The notes below the pieces were generated by a model. It saw only the letters and a list, made by a program, of their open reading frames with translations, was not told the origin of the DNA and did not search any database. The translations under genes were made by a program, and so were the position numbers. Positions 6,640 through 14,224 of a DNA stretch of 27,270 nucleotides are shown here, piece by piece. This stretch comes from an uncultured beta proteobacterium (lineage in GTDB: Bacteria > Pseudomonadota > Gammaproteobacteria > Burkholderiales > Burkholderiaceae_C), in assembly GCA_903885415.1 (NCBI GenBank), contig CAISIP010000514.1, positions 1 to 27,270 of the forward strand, in the 5' to 3' direction. The stretch's first letter is position 1; each line of letters starts with the position of its first letter.

Positions 6640-7851
6640 GTGCAAGCCGGCGCGCACAAGCCGAGCATCGTTCCGGGTTCCGCCGGTCCTGCGGGAACGC
6701 TGGGCGTGATGGGCGGCGGGCAGCTCGGCCGCATGTTCGTGCACGCAGCGCAGCGCATGGGTTACCGCACCGCGGTGTTGGACCCCGACCCGGAAAGTCC
6801 CGCCGGGCTGATCAGCCACCACCATGTGCAAACCGATTACCTGGATCCAAAGGGCCTGGGCACGATGCGCCAGCTGTGCGGTGCGATCACGACCGAATTT
6901 GAAAACATTCCCGCGCCGGCGATGCAGGCGCTGGCCGAGCACCGGCCGGTGGCGCCGGCCGCGCAAGCGCTGGCGATTGCACAGGATCGTCGGCTGGAAA
7001 AAGCACATTTTCAGCGCTGTGGCGTTGCCTGCGCACCCTACGCAGTGATCGACAGCGAGCAGGACCTGGAGGCAGCCAGCGCTGCGCTGCTGCCGGGAAT
7101 CCTGAAGACCGCGCGCCTGGGTTACGACGGCAAGGGGCAGCGGCGCGTTCGCGACCGCGCCGAACTCGCCACCGCCTGGGCCGACCTGGGCCGCACAAGC
7201 TGCGTGCTGGAGCAGCAGCTTGCGCTCGAGGCCGAGTGCTCGGTCCTCGTCGGGCGCGGCTGGGACGGCGCCATGGTGCATTTCCCGCTCCAGTACAACC
7301 TGCACCGCGACGGCATCCTGGTCAGGACCGAGGTGATCGCGGGGAGGCTGCCGCCCGAACTGGAGGCGCGGGCTGTCGCCGCAGCGCGCGCGGTCGCCCA
7401 GGGCCTGGACTATGTGGGCGTGCTGTGCGTCGAGTTTTTTGTGGTTCGCTGCGCGCAGGGGCGGCCCGCGCTGCTGGTCAACGAGATAGCGCCGCGTCCG
7501 CACAACAGCGGCCATTACACGATCGACGCCTGCGATCAGTCGCAGTTTGACTTGCAGGTCCGAACCCTGGCCGGCTTGCCGCTGTGCCAACCGCGCCAGC
7601 ACAGCCCGGCGATCATGCTCAACCTGATGGGGGACCTCTGGTTTGATGGCCAAGGCGGATGCGGTGCTGCGTGCACCCCCGACTGGCCGGCGGTGCTTGC
7701 GCTGCCGGGGGCCCACCTGCATTTGTACGGCAAATTGAAGGCGGTCCGCGCCCGCAAGATGGGCCACCTGACGCTGACCGGTGCCGATGAGGCCCGGGTG
7801 CGGGCGACGGCTACGCAGGCGGCGGCCTTGCTCGGCATCACGCCGGACTAG
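6640..7851 (+). CDS. purK: N5-carboxyaminoimidazole ribonucleotide synthase
   Basis: This ATP-grasp enzyme of 403 residues makes N5-CAIR from AIR, bicarbonate and ATP. Signatures are LGVMGGGQLGRM near residue 21, TTEFENIPA, RLGYDGKGQ, LEQQLALEAECSV, VLCVEFF and the metal/phosphate stretch NEIAPRPHNSGHYTIDA. No ATG lies between the purE stop and the homologous region; the GTG at 6640, two bases after the purE stop, gives about 20 residues before the glycine-rich loop, as in related proteins. An ATG further upstream would overlap purE heavily, and the ATG at MGGGQL would cut the loop. The stop is seven bases before the Sua5 start. Confidence 0.93.
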   Translation: MQAGAHKPSIVPGSAGPAGTLGVMGGGQLGRMFVHAAQRMGYRTAVLDPDPESPAGLISHHHVQTDYLDPKGLGTMRQLCGAITTEFENIPAPAMQALAEHRPVAPAAQALAIAQDRRLEKAHFQRCGVACAPYAVIDSEQDLEAASAALLPGILKTARLGYDGKGQRRVRDRAELATAWADLGRTSCVLEQQLALEAECSVLVGRGWDGAMVHFPLQYNLHRDGILVRTEVIAGRLPPELEARAVAAARAVAQGLDYVGVLCVEFFVVRCAQGRPALLVNEIAPRPHNSGHYTIDACDQSQFDLQVRTLAGLPLCQPRQHSPAIMLNLMGDLWFDGQGGCGAACTPDWPAVLALPGAHLHLYGKLKAVRARKMGHLTLTGADEARVRATATQAAALLGITPD

Positions 7852-7858
7852 CGCTCGC

Positions 7859-8629
7859 ATGCTGCTCGACGGGCTCAGTGATGCCGCCATCCACGCTGCC
7901 GCTGTGGCGCTGGCGGCGGGCGAACTGCTTGCCTTCCCGACCGAAACCGTCTATGGACTCGGCGCCGACGCTGGTAACGACCGGGCCGTCGAGAAGATTT
8001 TTACTGCCAAAGGACGACCCAGCGACCATCCGCTGATCGTGCATGTGGACGACGCGCAGCGCGGCCGCGCCGCGGTGGCGCACTTTGCGCGCGCTGTCCC
8101 CGACTTCGCGCAGCGTCTGATGCAGGCTTTTTGGCCTGGGCCGCTGACGCTGATTCTGCCCCGGCGTGCCGGCGTCGGCAGTTTGGCAGCGGGGGGTCAG
8201 GATTCGATCGGACTGCGCTGTCCGGACCATCCGGTGGCCCAGCAACTGCTACGCGCCTGCCGAACGCTGGGCGTGATGGGCCTGGCTGGCCCCAGCGCAA
8301 ACCAGTTCGGGCGCGTCAGCCCGACCACGGCGGCGCATGTGCGTTCAGAGTTTGGCGACCGCCTGCTGATTCTGGACGGCGGCGCCTGTCGGGTAGGCAT
8401 CGAGTCGACCATTGTCGACTGCAGCCGCGGCGTGCCGGTGCTGCTGCGCCCGGGCGCCATCGGGCCGGCGCAACTCGAAGTCGCCTGCGGCCAGCCAGTG
8501 CTGACGCGTGAGCAGGGCCAGGCGCTGCAGCAGGGTGCGCCGCGGGCCGCCGGTACGCTGGCGGCGCATTACGCCCCCCCGTGCCCGACTGCGGCTGATG
8601 GACGCCAAGGCGCTGCAAATGGCGCTTGA
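7859..8629 (+). CDS. tsaC: Threonylcarbamoyl-AMP synthase (Sua5/YwlC type), frameshifted; catalytic part
   Basis: The enzyme makes threonylcarbamoyl-AMP from threonine, bicarbonate and ATP for the t6A base of ANN-decoding tRNAs. The YrdC catalytic domain is intact: AFPTETVYGLGADA (residues 25-38), KGRPSDHPLIVHV (51-63), FWPGPLTLIL, GPSANQFGRVSPTTA and GIESTIVDCS. The linker ends with GTLAAHYAP, the usual Sua5 linker motif. Directly after it the frame shifts within a run of seven C (8574-8580), and this frame then ends after about 17 unrelated residues, giving 256 residues. With one C fewer, it continues HYAPRARLRLMDAK into the normal Sua5 C-terminal domain to 8885, a 341-residue protein. It could be a sequencing error, a real mutation or slippage. 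Shorter YrdC/TsaC enzymes work without the second domain, so the product may still be active. Confidence 0.85.
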   Translation: MLLDGLSDAAIHAAAVALAAGELLAFPTETVYGLGADAGNDRAVEKIFTAKGRPSDHPLIVHVDDAQRGRAAVAHFARAVPDFAQRLMQAFWPGPLTLILPRRAGVGSLAAGGQDSIGLRCPDHPVAQQLLRACRTLGVMGLAGPSANQFGRVSPTTAAHVRSEFGDRLLILDGGACRVGIESTIVDCSRGVPVLLRPGAIGPAQLEVACGQPVLTREQGQALQQGAPRAAGTLAAHYAPPCPTAADGRQGAANGA

Positions 8630-8885
8630 CGGGTTGCAGGCACAGGGGCCGGCCGGCGGCGTGCTGCAGCGGATCGCGGTGTACGCGCGCTCGGCCATGC
8701 GGACGGTGCCTGCGCAGGTGTTGGTGCTGGAGATGCCGCAAGACGCCGTTGCGACGGCGCAACAGCTTTTCGCCACCCTGCGCCGCTGCGATGACAGCGG
8801 CTGCGCGCAGGTCTGGGTCGAGACGCCCCCCGCTACCCCCGATTGGGACGCGGTGCGCGACCGCCTGCATCGCGCCGCCGTCTGA
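8574..8885 (+). pseudogene. Out-of-frame C-terminal Sua5 domain of the preceding gene
   Basis: In the frame one base off the upstream part, the sequence reads RARLRLMDAKALQMAL..., then RIAVYARSAMR, LEMPQDAVATAQQLFATLRRCDD and a final VWVETPPATPDWDAVRDRLHRAAV. This is the alpha/beta Sua5 C-terminal domain as found in full-length Burkholderiales proteins, including the typical WVETPP..PEW..V.DRL.RAA ending. It has no Shine-Dalgarno of its own; the first ATG in frame is at 8598, already inside the domain. It is best read as the detached end of the Sua5 gene caused by the extra C at 8574-8580. Confidence 0.8.
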
Positions 8886-8970
8886 ACCTCGCTCGGCGGG
8901 TCCACCGGAGGCCCTGGCCGGCCGCAGCGTGACCGGCTTGCGGCGGAAGATTTAGGAGCGCGCCTCTAAA

Positions 8971-8987
8971 TTGCTGCAACGCAGCAA
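8971..8987. promoter_or_regulatory. Inverted repeat, candidate PhaR operator of the phasin gene
   Basis: The site is a perfect 7-base inverted repeat with a 3-base centre, TTGCTGC-AAC-GCAGCAA. It contains CTGC-N3-GCAG, which from memory is the form reported for the PHA repressor PhaR in Paracoccus. It ends seven bases before the -35 of the likely phasin promoter. A further TGC-rich stretch (GCTGCAGTGCA, about 9030-9040) lies just after the expected transcription start and may be a second half-site. PhaR control of phasin genes is well established in betaproteobacteria; the binding here is inferred. Confidence 0.5.
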
Positions 8988-8994
8988 AAAACAC

Positions 8995-9022
8995 TTGCGC
9001 AGGCCCGCAGCCGCCTTACAAT
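8995..9022 (+). promoter_or_regulatory. Probable sigma-70 promoter of the phasin gene
   Basis: The -35 is TTGCGC (8995-9000) and the -10 is TACAAT (9017-9022), with a 16-base spacer. This gives a leader of roughly 95 bases before the phasin start codon. It is the best-looking promoter in the window, as expected for an abundant granule protein. Confidence 0.6.
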
Positions 9023-9124
9023 TCATCCATGCTGCAGTGCAACATTATCGGGGGGCCGGGGCCTACGCAGCAGAAACCCGTTAGCCACCCTGGCAACCTC
9101 ATGACCCTTACTGGAGAAACCCAC

Positions 9125-9667
9125 ATGCTGACAGTCGAACAAGCCATGGCATCGCAAAAAGCCAATTTCGAAACCCTTTTGGGTCTCACCTACAAGGCCT
9201 TTGAAGGCGTTGAGAAAATGGTGGAACTGAACCTGACCGCCTCCAAGGCCGCCCTGACGGAAATTGGCGATCATGCAAAAGCCGTGATGAGCGCCAAGGA
9301 CGCGCAGGAAGTCATGGCCCTGCAATCCGGTTTTGTACAGCCGCTGTCCGAAAAGACCGCTGCCTACAGCCGCCACCTGTACGACATAGCCACCGGCTCC
9401 AGCGCTGAACTGGTGAAGGCGATTGAGGAGCAGGCCGCTGATACACAAAAAAGCGTCATGGGCCTGATCGACAACGCGTCGAAGAACGCGCCTGCCGGCT
9501 CTGAGGCTGCTGTGGCGGTGATGAAGAGCGCCGTCGCTGCAGCCAACAATGCCATCGAGTCGGTGCAAAAAGCGGTGAAGCAGGCCAGCGAAGTCGCCGA
9601 GAGCAACTTCAACGCCGTCTCGGCCAATGCCGTGAGTGCTGCCAAGACCGCCACCAAGAAGCGTTGA
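9125..9667 (+). CDS. phaP: Phasin, PHA granule-associated protein
   Basis: This 180-residue, alanine- and lysine-rich, almost fully helical protein without cysteine belongs to the phasin family (Phasin_2 type). It begins MLTVEQAMASQKANFETLLGLTYKAFEGVEKMVELNL, typical of betaproteobacterial PhaP, and has SGFVQPLSEKTAAYSRHLYDIA in the middle and a lysine-rich tail (AKTATKKR). Phasins coat polyhydroxyalkanoate granules and set their size and number. The start at 9125 has GGAG eight bases upstream; the ATG at 9101 in the same frame lacks such a site. The gene stands alone between its own promoter and terminator. Lower G+C and use of AAA codons relative to its neighbours suit high expression. Confidence 0.93.
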   Translation: MLTVEQAMASQKANFETLLGLTYKAFEGVEKMVELNLTASKAALTEIGDHAKAVMSAKDAQEVMALQSGFVQPLSEKTAAYSRHLYDIATGSSAELVKAIEEQAADTQKSVMGLIDNASKNAPAGSEAAVAVMKSAVAAANNAIESVQKAVKQASEVAESNFNAVSANAVSAAKTATKKR

Positions 9668-9677
9668 TCGCGGCTCG

Positions 9678-9697
9678 GATTCCGGTAGCCCGGAATC
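9678..9697. repeat. Short hairpin after the phasin gene
   Basis: GATTCCGG and CCGGAATC form a perfect 8-base stem around the loop TAGC, ten bases after the phasin stop. No T-run follows. It may stabilise the 3' end of the phasin mRNA; the true terminator follows at 9727. Confidence 0.45.
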
Positions 9698-9726
9698 TGG
9701 CGGCTAAGCGCTGAATCGGGCGTGCC

Positions 9727-9756
9727 AAAGGCCCTGTCTGTCGACAGGGCCTTTTT
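9727..9756 (+). terminator. Rho-independent terminator of the phasin gene
   Basis: AAAGGCCCTGTC pairs perfectly over 12 bases with GACAGGGCCTTT across the loop TGTC, and the descending arm runs into TTTTT. This is a complete intrinsic terminator 60 bases after the phasin stop. The A-rich start of the ascending arm means it could also act for the gene arriving from the opposite side (stop at 9780). Confidence 0.9.
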
Positions 9757-9779
9757 CTATGGGCGTCGACGCAATGCGC

Positions 9780-10289
9780 TCAGGAAAAAACCGAGCATGG
9801 CCTGGCCGGAGCGCGGCTGGCGCGTATCGCGTTGACCAGCAGGCAGGCGATCACCGCAACCCGGACCAAGATGAAGAACAGGGTGGCGGCGGGTATGGGG
9901 CTGTGGATGAAAGCGTAGATATTGAAAAAATCGGCGCTCAGCGATGAGCTTGCCATCGCAAAGACCACCAGTGCGACCCGATCAAAATACCAGTCCTTCG
10001 TGTAGCTGTAGCAGTACACCGCCGCGACGAGCAAAACATAGAGTCCACGGTACTGGAAATACTGCGGCAACTGATCCATCGCCGCTGCGGACAGATCAAA
10101 GGGCGTGTAAATCTGATCCGGGAAAAATAGCAGGCGAACGACGTGCACCATCACCACCAGCAGCATGAAGGCGTTGCGGTATCTGAAGCTGGCGTCGACG
10201 CCGGTGGCCGGCGCCTTGGGCGCGGGCCCGAACAATTGGGCCAGCTCCGCCTGGCTCAGCAGTGGCATCTTCTCAACGAGATAATTCAT
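9780..10289 (-). CDS. Hypothetical inner-membrane protein
   Basis: I do not recognise this 169-residue protein. It starts with a soluble stretch (MNYLVEKMPLLSQAELAQLF, then an Ala/Pro-rich part), followed by about four hydrophobic segments (roughly residues 40-58, 82-98, 105-125 and 133-155) and a short basic tail. Aromatic residues are frequent (QYFQYRGLYVLLVAAVYCYSYTKDWYF). Coding is supported by the alternation of membrane segments and by sensible codon use. The start at 10289 has GGAAAG just upstream; ATGs at 10337 and 10382 are possible but lack one. It lies on the same strand as dacB, 108 bases downstream, and ends facing the phasin terminator. No function can be given. Confidence 0.7.
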   Translation of the reverse strand: MNYLVEKMPLLSQAELAQLFGPAPKAPATGVDASFRYRNAFMLLVVMVHVVRLLFFPDQIYTPFDLSAAAMDQLPQYFQYRGLYVLLVAAVYCYSYTKDWYFDRVALVVFAMASSSLSADFFNIYAFIHSPIPAATLFFILVRVAVIACLLVNAIRASRAPARPCSVFS

Positions 10290-10397
10290 CGGCTTTCCAA
10301 TCGCGCGCAGGCAGAGCCCTGCGCTCGGTTTGGACATCGACACGAAACTGCCCGACTTGAGTGGACCGGTATGCCCGGGCATCGCCCGGCGCGCGCA

Positions 10398-11939
10398 TCA
10401 GCCCTCCCTGAGCACCCAGTCCAGCAACGCGTCGAACGCAGGCCGCGCTGCCTCGGCGTTTGCATGGTTGACCATCGCCACCATGACATAGCGTTTGCCG
10501 CTGGCCGCGTGCACATAGCCGGCGATCGACACCACGTCGCGCAGGCTGCCGGTCTTCAGGTGGGCGCTGCCGCTGGCACGCGAGCGCTGGCGCCGCAGCG
10601 TTCCGTCCACGCCGGCGATCGGCAGCGAGGACATCAACTCGGGCATCAGGGAAGAGCGGTAGGCGGTTTGCAGCAGCCGCGCCAGTGCCTGCGCGCTGAT
10701 ACGTTCGTCGCGCGACAGACCCGAGGCGTTGTCGAGGATCGGCGCATCGTCGCCGCCCAGACGCTCCTGCCACCAGCGGCGAAGAACGTCGCGCGATGCC
10801 TCCAGCGTGGCGACCTGCACGGGCGCACCGTCGGCGGCAACGGGCGGGGGCGCCCTACCTGCCGCCGGCGCCGGCGCCGACAGGCTCAGTGTCAGGAACA
10901 ACTGCTGTGCCATCACGTTGTTGCTGAACTTGTTGATGTCGCGCACCGTCTCCGCCAGTGTCGGCGACTCGAACGCGAACGCCGGGACCGCTACCGGATT
11001 GGCCCTGCCGCTGCGAACCCCTCCGATCAGCTTGCCGCCCATCGCCAGCCACAGGCCCTCGACGGCGCGCGCAGCATAGCTTCTGGGTTCGGCATAGGCC
11101 ACCGCCCACACCCTTTCCAGGCAACTGGCCGGGTAACTGCCGGAAAAACGAATCCGCAATGGGTCAGAGAAGTCGGCTCGCAAGCTGCCACGGTAGTCGC
11201 TGCAGTCGCCACCCGACAGCGCAACGCTGGGCTGCACCGTGACGCCCGCCAGCGGCGGCTCCGCCTGCACCAGCGCTGCGTTGGCGCTGCGGTCCGGGAC
11301 AAAGCGCATGACCAGTGATTTGTAGTTCAGCAGCAGCGCGTCGGGAGTCGCGTTGTATGGCCGCAGCGCCTCGCCGTCGAAGCGGCCGGGGTCGGATTCC
11401 GCCAGCGCGAAGGCGCTGTTGTCCAGAATGATGTCCCCGCGGATGCTTCGAATGCCCAGGCCCTGTACCCGGCGCAACAGCATCCACAGACGCTCGACGA
11501 CCAGCTTGGGGTCGCCCTGCCCCTTAATGACCAGGTTGCCAAACAGCGTTCCGTCGCGCACGCTGCCGTCGATGTAGACCGGCGTCGTCCAGACAAAAGC
11601 CGGCCCCAACAGGTCGAGTGCGGCAAAGGTGGTCACCAGCTTCATCACCGACGCGGGGTTCATCGCAACCGTCGCGCGGTGACTCAGCCGCGCTGGCGAC
11701 CCGCCCTGCGCATCCACCACCAGCATCGCGACCGCGTCGAGCGGCAATTTTGCCCGTTGCAGCGCGAGCGCCACCTCGGCTGGAAGGGGTTGCGCCATCG
11801 CATCGCAAGCGGTTAACCCGGGCACGACCCAGGTCGACAGGCAGATAGGGAGCCAAGCCAGCAGGCGCAGCAGCACAGCGTCGAACCCGCTGCGCCCTGC
11901 TGCGCAGCCAGGAAAACGGCGAGGGGGCGCTACCGGCAT
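10398..11939 (-). CDS. dacB: D-alanyl-D-alanine carboxypeptidase/endopeptidase (PBP4)
   Basis: This 513-residue protein belongs to peptidase family S13. It carries the three penicillin-binding motifs in order: SVMK (residues 97-100, nucleophile Ser97), SNN (339-341) and KTG (462-464). PBP4 trims or cuts D-Ala-mDAP cross-links of peptidoglycan in the periplasm. A hydrophobic stretch near residues 21-40 followed by AMAQ looks like a signal peptide with cleavage around residue 49, although the basic N-terminal region is long, so a later start is possible. The Ala/Pro-rich stretch after residue 353 (about 354-378) looks like a disordered insert. The start codon is 49 bases from that of the divergent EamA gene, with a -10-like hexamer six bases upstream. 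Confidence 0.93.
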   Translation of the reverse strand: MPVAPPRRFPGCAAGRSGFDAVLLRLLAWLPICLSTWVVPGLTACDAMAQPLPAEVALALQRAKLPLDAVAMLVVDAQGGSPARLSHRATVAMNPASVMKLVTTFAALDLLGPAFVWTTPVYIDGSVRDGTLFGNLVIKGQGDPKLVVERLWMLLRRVQGLGIRSIRGDIILDNSAFALAESDPGRFDGEALRPYNATPDALLLNYKSLVMRFVPDRSANAALVQAEPPLAGVTVQPSVALSGGDCSDYRGSLRADFSDPLRIRFSGSYPASCLERVWAVAYAEPRSYAARAVEGLWLAMGGKLIGGVRSGRANPVAVPAFAFESPTLAETVRDINKFSNNVMAQQLFLTLSLSAPAPAAGRAPPPVAADGAPVQVATLEASRDVLRRWWQERLGGDDAPILDNASGLSRDERISAQALARLLQTAYRSSLMPELMSSLPIAGVDGTLRRQRSRASGSAHLKTGSLRDVVSIAGYVHAASGKRYVMVAMVNHANAEAARPAFDALLDWVLREG

Positions 11940-11945
11940 CGGGCA

Positions 11946-11951
11946 AGTCTA
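11946..11951 (-). promoter_or_regulatory. Candidate -10 element of dacB, leaderless geometry
   Basis: On the minus strand the hexamer TAGACT ends six bases before the dacB ATG at 11939. Transcription would then start at about the first base of the start codon. No Shine-Dalgarno is visible and the -35 is not clear. Confidence 0.35.
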
Positions 11952-11976
11952 CCGCCTGGCATGTGCGGGCAGCGCC

Positions 11977-11982
11977 GATAAT
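11977..11982 (+). promoter_or_regulatory. Candidate -10 element of the EamA gene, leaderless geometry
   Basis: GATAAT ends six bases before the ATG at 11989, again placing the transcription start at the start codon. A weak -35 candidate, CTGGCA, lies at 11956-11961 with a 15-base spacer. No Shine-Dalgarno is present in the remaining bases. Confidence 0.4.
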
Positions 11983-11988
11983 CGTGCC

Positions 11989-12987
11989 ATGCCCCTGTTC
12001 AAGTCGTTTTCCCCGCGGGCCACGGGCTTGCTGGCGGCGGTGGTCACGGTGCTTGTCTGGACCGCATTCATCGTCATCTCGCGCGCCACTGCCGATCCCA
12101 CGCGGGGCGGAGCGCTCGGCCCCTTTGACATCGTGCTGGCGCGCATCCTTGGCGCCAGCGCCATTTTGTTGCCCTTGGGCTTTGTGCTGGTCCGCAAGGA
12201 TCGGGCCCAGGGAATCGGCGCGTCGTCGCTGTTCGGTTTTTCGCCGCTGCCGCTGCGCCTGACGGTGGGCGCCGGCCTGTTTGGTGGCCTGCTCTACGGG
12301 TTGTTTGCTTACAACGGCTTCGCCTATGCGCCTGCGATGCATGCCTCGGTGCTGCTGCCGGGCAGCCTGCCGCTGTGGACCGCCTTGCTGGCGGCGTGGA
12401 TGCTGCGAACCCGTATCACCCGGGGCCGCGCGATCGGGCTCGCGCTTATCGTTGTCGGCGATGTCCTGGTCGGTGGCAGCAGCCTGCTGCACGCGCTCGA
12501 CGGCGGCAACATCTGGATCGGTGACCTGCTGTTTATGGTCGCCGCACTGTGCTGGTCGGTCTATAGCGTGCTGGCGCGCCGCCACGCGCTCGACGCGGTC
12601 CGCGCGACGGTGGCAATCACGGCCTTCGCGTTTTTTGTCTATGTGCCGCTGTACGGGTCGCTGCTGCTCGCGCAGCAGGGCGGTGGGAATTTTCTGCGCG
12701 CGCCGCTGGGCGAAGTCGCGCTGCAGATGCTGCTGCAGGGTGTTCTTTCGGTGGTCGTTGCCGGGATCAGCTTTACCAAGATGATCCAGCACTATGGGCC
12801 GGTGCGCTCGACGATGATCACCGCGCTGGTGCCGGGGCTGTCGGCTTTTGCCGCCGTGATGTTCCTCGGTGAACCGCCGGCCTGGAACCTGCTGCTCGGG
12901 CTACTGCTGGTGACAGTGGGAATCCTCTTTGGCGTTCGTGCCGTTGCGGTCGCACCGGCGCTGGCGGTGCCGGACGCGGCGCGCTGA
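11989..12987 (+). CDS. EamA/DMT-family transporter
   Basis: This 332-residue integral membrane protein has about ten hydrophobic helices in two halves, the layout of the drug/metabolite transporter superfamily. The first half begins LLAAVVTVLVWTAFIVISR, with the tryptophan and small residues typical of EamA helix 1, and ends YAPAMHASVLLPGSLPLWTALLAAWMLRTRITRGRAIGLALIVVGDVLV. The second half repeats the pattern from GDLLFMVAALCWSVYSVLARR to VPGLSAFAAVMFLGEPPAWNLLLGLLLVTVGILFG. Substrates of this family range from amino acids to metabolites and cannot be predicted here. It is followed after 11 bases by tsaB and may be the first gene of that transcript. Confidence 0.9.
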   Translation: MPLFKSFSPRATGLLAAVVTVLVWTAFIVISRATADPTRGGALGPFDIVLARILGASAILLPLGFVLVRKDRAQGIGASSLFGFSPLPLRLTVGAGLFGGLLYGLFAYNGFAYAPAMHASVLLPGSLPLWTALLAAWMLRTRITRGRAIGLALIVVGDVLVGGSSLLHALDGGNIWIGDLLFMVAALCWSVYSVLARRHALDAVRATVAITAFAFFVYVPLYGSLLLAQQGGGNFLRAPLGEVALQMLLQGVLSVVVAGISFTKMIQHYGPVRSTMITALVPGLSAFAAVMFLGEPPAWNLLLGLLLVTVGILFGVRAVAVAPALAVPDAAR

Positions 12988-12998
12988 GGAGCAACGCG

Positions 12999-13733
12999 AT
13001 GCGCCTGCTTGCCTTCGACACCAGTACCGACACCCTGTCGATCGCGCTCAGCAGCACCGTCGCTGGCGTGCCAAGGCGGTGGCAGCACAGCGGTGCTGGC
13101 GGCGCGCAGGCGTCGGCCACGCTGGTGCCGGCGATCCTCGATCTGATGGCGCAGGCCGGGCTGCGTCTGGGTGACCTGGACGCGATCGCTTTTGGCCGTG
13201 GCCCTGGCGCATTCACCGGTCTTCGCACCGCCTGCGCGGTCGCCCAGGGCCTGGCATTCGGCGCGCGCGCACGCCAAATGCCCGCTGGCCAGACGCTGGT
13301 GCTGCTGCCGGTCCCTACGCTGCTGGCGGTGGCCGAGGAGGCGCGCTATCAGGGGCTGCCTGGCGTGCCGCTGCAGGTGATGGCGTTGCTGGACGCGCGC
13401 ATGGATGAGGTTTACAGCGCGTGCTACGCCTTCGACGGCCAGCGCTGGGAGTCGCGCGGCGCCGACCGCCTGGGGCGACCGGAAAGCGTGTCCCTCGATG
13501 CTGGCTGGGCAATGGCCGGTAATGTCTTTGAAGCCTATGGCGCACGCCTGCCGCCTGACGCGCCGCGCATGATGGCCCTGCCCACCGCCGGCGCCATGCT
13601 GCGACTCGCGCCAGCCCTGCTCGCCGCTGGAAAGGGCGTTCGGCCGGAGCAGGCGTTGCCCATCTATATCCGCGACCAGGTCGCGCAAACTGTCGCCGAG
13701 CGTGCCGCCGCCAAGGCGGCGCTGCTGGGCTGA
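12999..13733 (+). CDS. tsaB: tRNA threonylcarbamoyladenosine biosynthesis protein TsaB
   Basis: The 244-residue protein has the ASKHA-fold beginning of TsaB: MRLLAFDTSTDTLSIAL, then GLRLGDLDAIAFGRGPGAFTGLRTACAVAQGLAFG, and later MALLDARMDEVYSACY. TsaB is the non-catalytic partner that dimerises with TsaD in the complex that transfers the threonylcarbamoyl group to A37 of tRNA. Its substrate is made by the Sua5-type enzyme encoded at 7859. GGAG at 12988-12991, directly after the upstream stop, is seven bases from the ATG. It is followed by rimI, the common tsaB-rimI pair. Confidence 0.95.
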   Translation: MRLLAFDTSTDTLSIALSSTVAGVPRRWQHSGAGGAQASATLVPAILDLMAQAGLRLGDLDAIAFGRGPGAFTGLRTACAVAQGLAFGARARQMPAGQTLVLLPVPTLLAVAEEARYQGLPGVPLQVMALLDARMDEVYSACYAFDGQRWESRGADRLGRPESVSLDAGWAMAGNVFEAYGARLPPDAPRMMALPTAGAMLRLAPALLAAGKGVRPEQALPIYIRDQVAQTVAERAAAKAALLG

Positions 13734-13746
13734 GAGTGCCGTGTCC

Positions 13747-14214
13747 ATGAGCGCCGTCCTGCAGAGCGACCAAGCCCGTTTTGAGGCCATGCAAGAGAGC
13801 CGTCTGGCCGAGGTGCTGCTGATCGAGCAGCGGGCCTACCCGCATCCCTGGACACGGCTGAACTTTTGCGACGTGCTGCGGGCCGGCTACCAGGCCCAGC
13901 TGCTGTGCGCGCAGGATCGCGTTCTGGGCTATTTCGTAGCCATGAAAGGCGTCGAAGAAGTGCACCTGCTCAATCTGACGGTGGCACCGGATTACCAGGG
14001 CCAGGGCTGGGCGCGGGTGATGCTCGATGCGCTTACGCTGTGGGCCAGGGCACAGGGCGCACAGTGGCTTTGGCTCGAAGTGCGCAAGGGCCACCTGCAC
14101 GCGCTGCGGGTCTACGAGCGCCAAGGCTACCGTCGCGTTGGCTTGCGCAAGAACTACTACCCCGCCGCCAAAGGCCAGCGCGAAGACGCGGTGGTCATGA
14201 GCCTGCGCTTGTGA
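13747..14214 (+). CDS. rimI: Ribosomal protein bS18-alanine N-acetyltransferase
   Basis: This 155-residue GNAT protein has the RimI pattern: LLIEQRAYPHPWTRLNFCDVL near residues 24-44, VHLLNLTVAPDYQGQGWARVML, with the acetyl-CoA loop QGQGWA (84-89), and LWLEVRKGHLHALRVYERQGYRRVGLRKNYY. RimI acetylates the N-terminal alanine of ribosomal protein S18, and in some species it may act on other proteins. ATG 13747 is 13 bases after the tsaB stop; a GTG six bases earlier would add two residues. Genetic linkage with tsaB supports the RimI assignment over other GNATs. Confidence 0.93.
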   Translation: MSAVLQSDQARFEAMQESRLAEVLLIEQRAYPHPWTRLNFCDVLRAGYQAQLLCAQDRVLGYFVAMKGVEEVHLLNLTVAPDYQGQGWARVMLDALTLWARAQGAQWLWLEVRKGHLHALRVYERQGYRRVGLRKNYYPAAKGQREDAVVMSLRL

Positions 14215-14224
14215 GGCCACGCCC

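Noticed and set aside
6286..7890. Open frame of 534 codons on - opposite purE and purK
   Set aside because: It covers two certain genes on the other strand and has a low-complexity, shadow-like composition with no motif.
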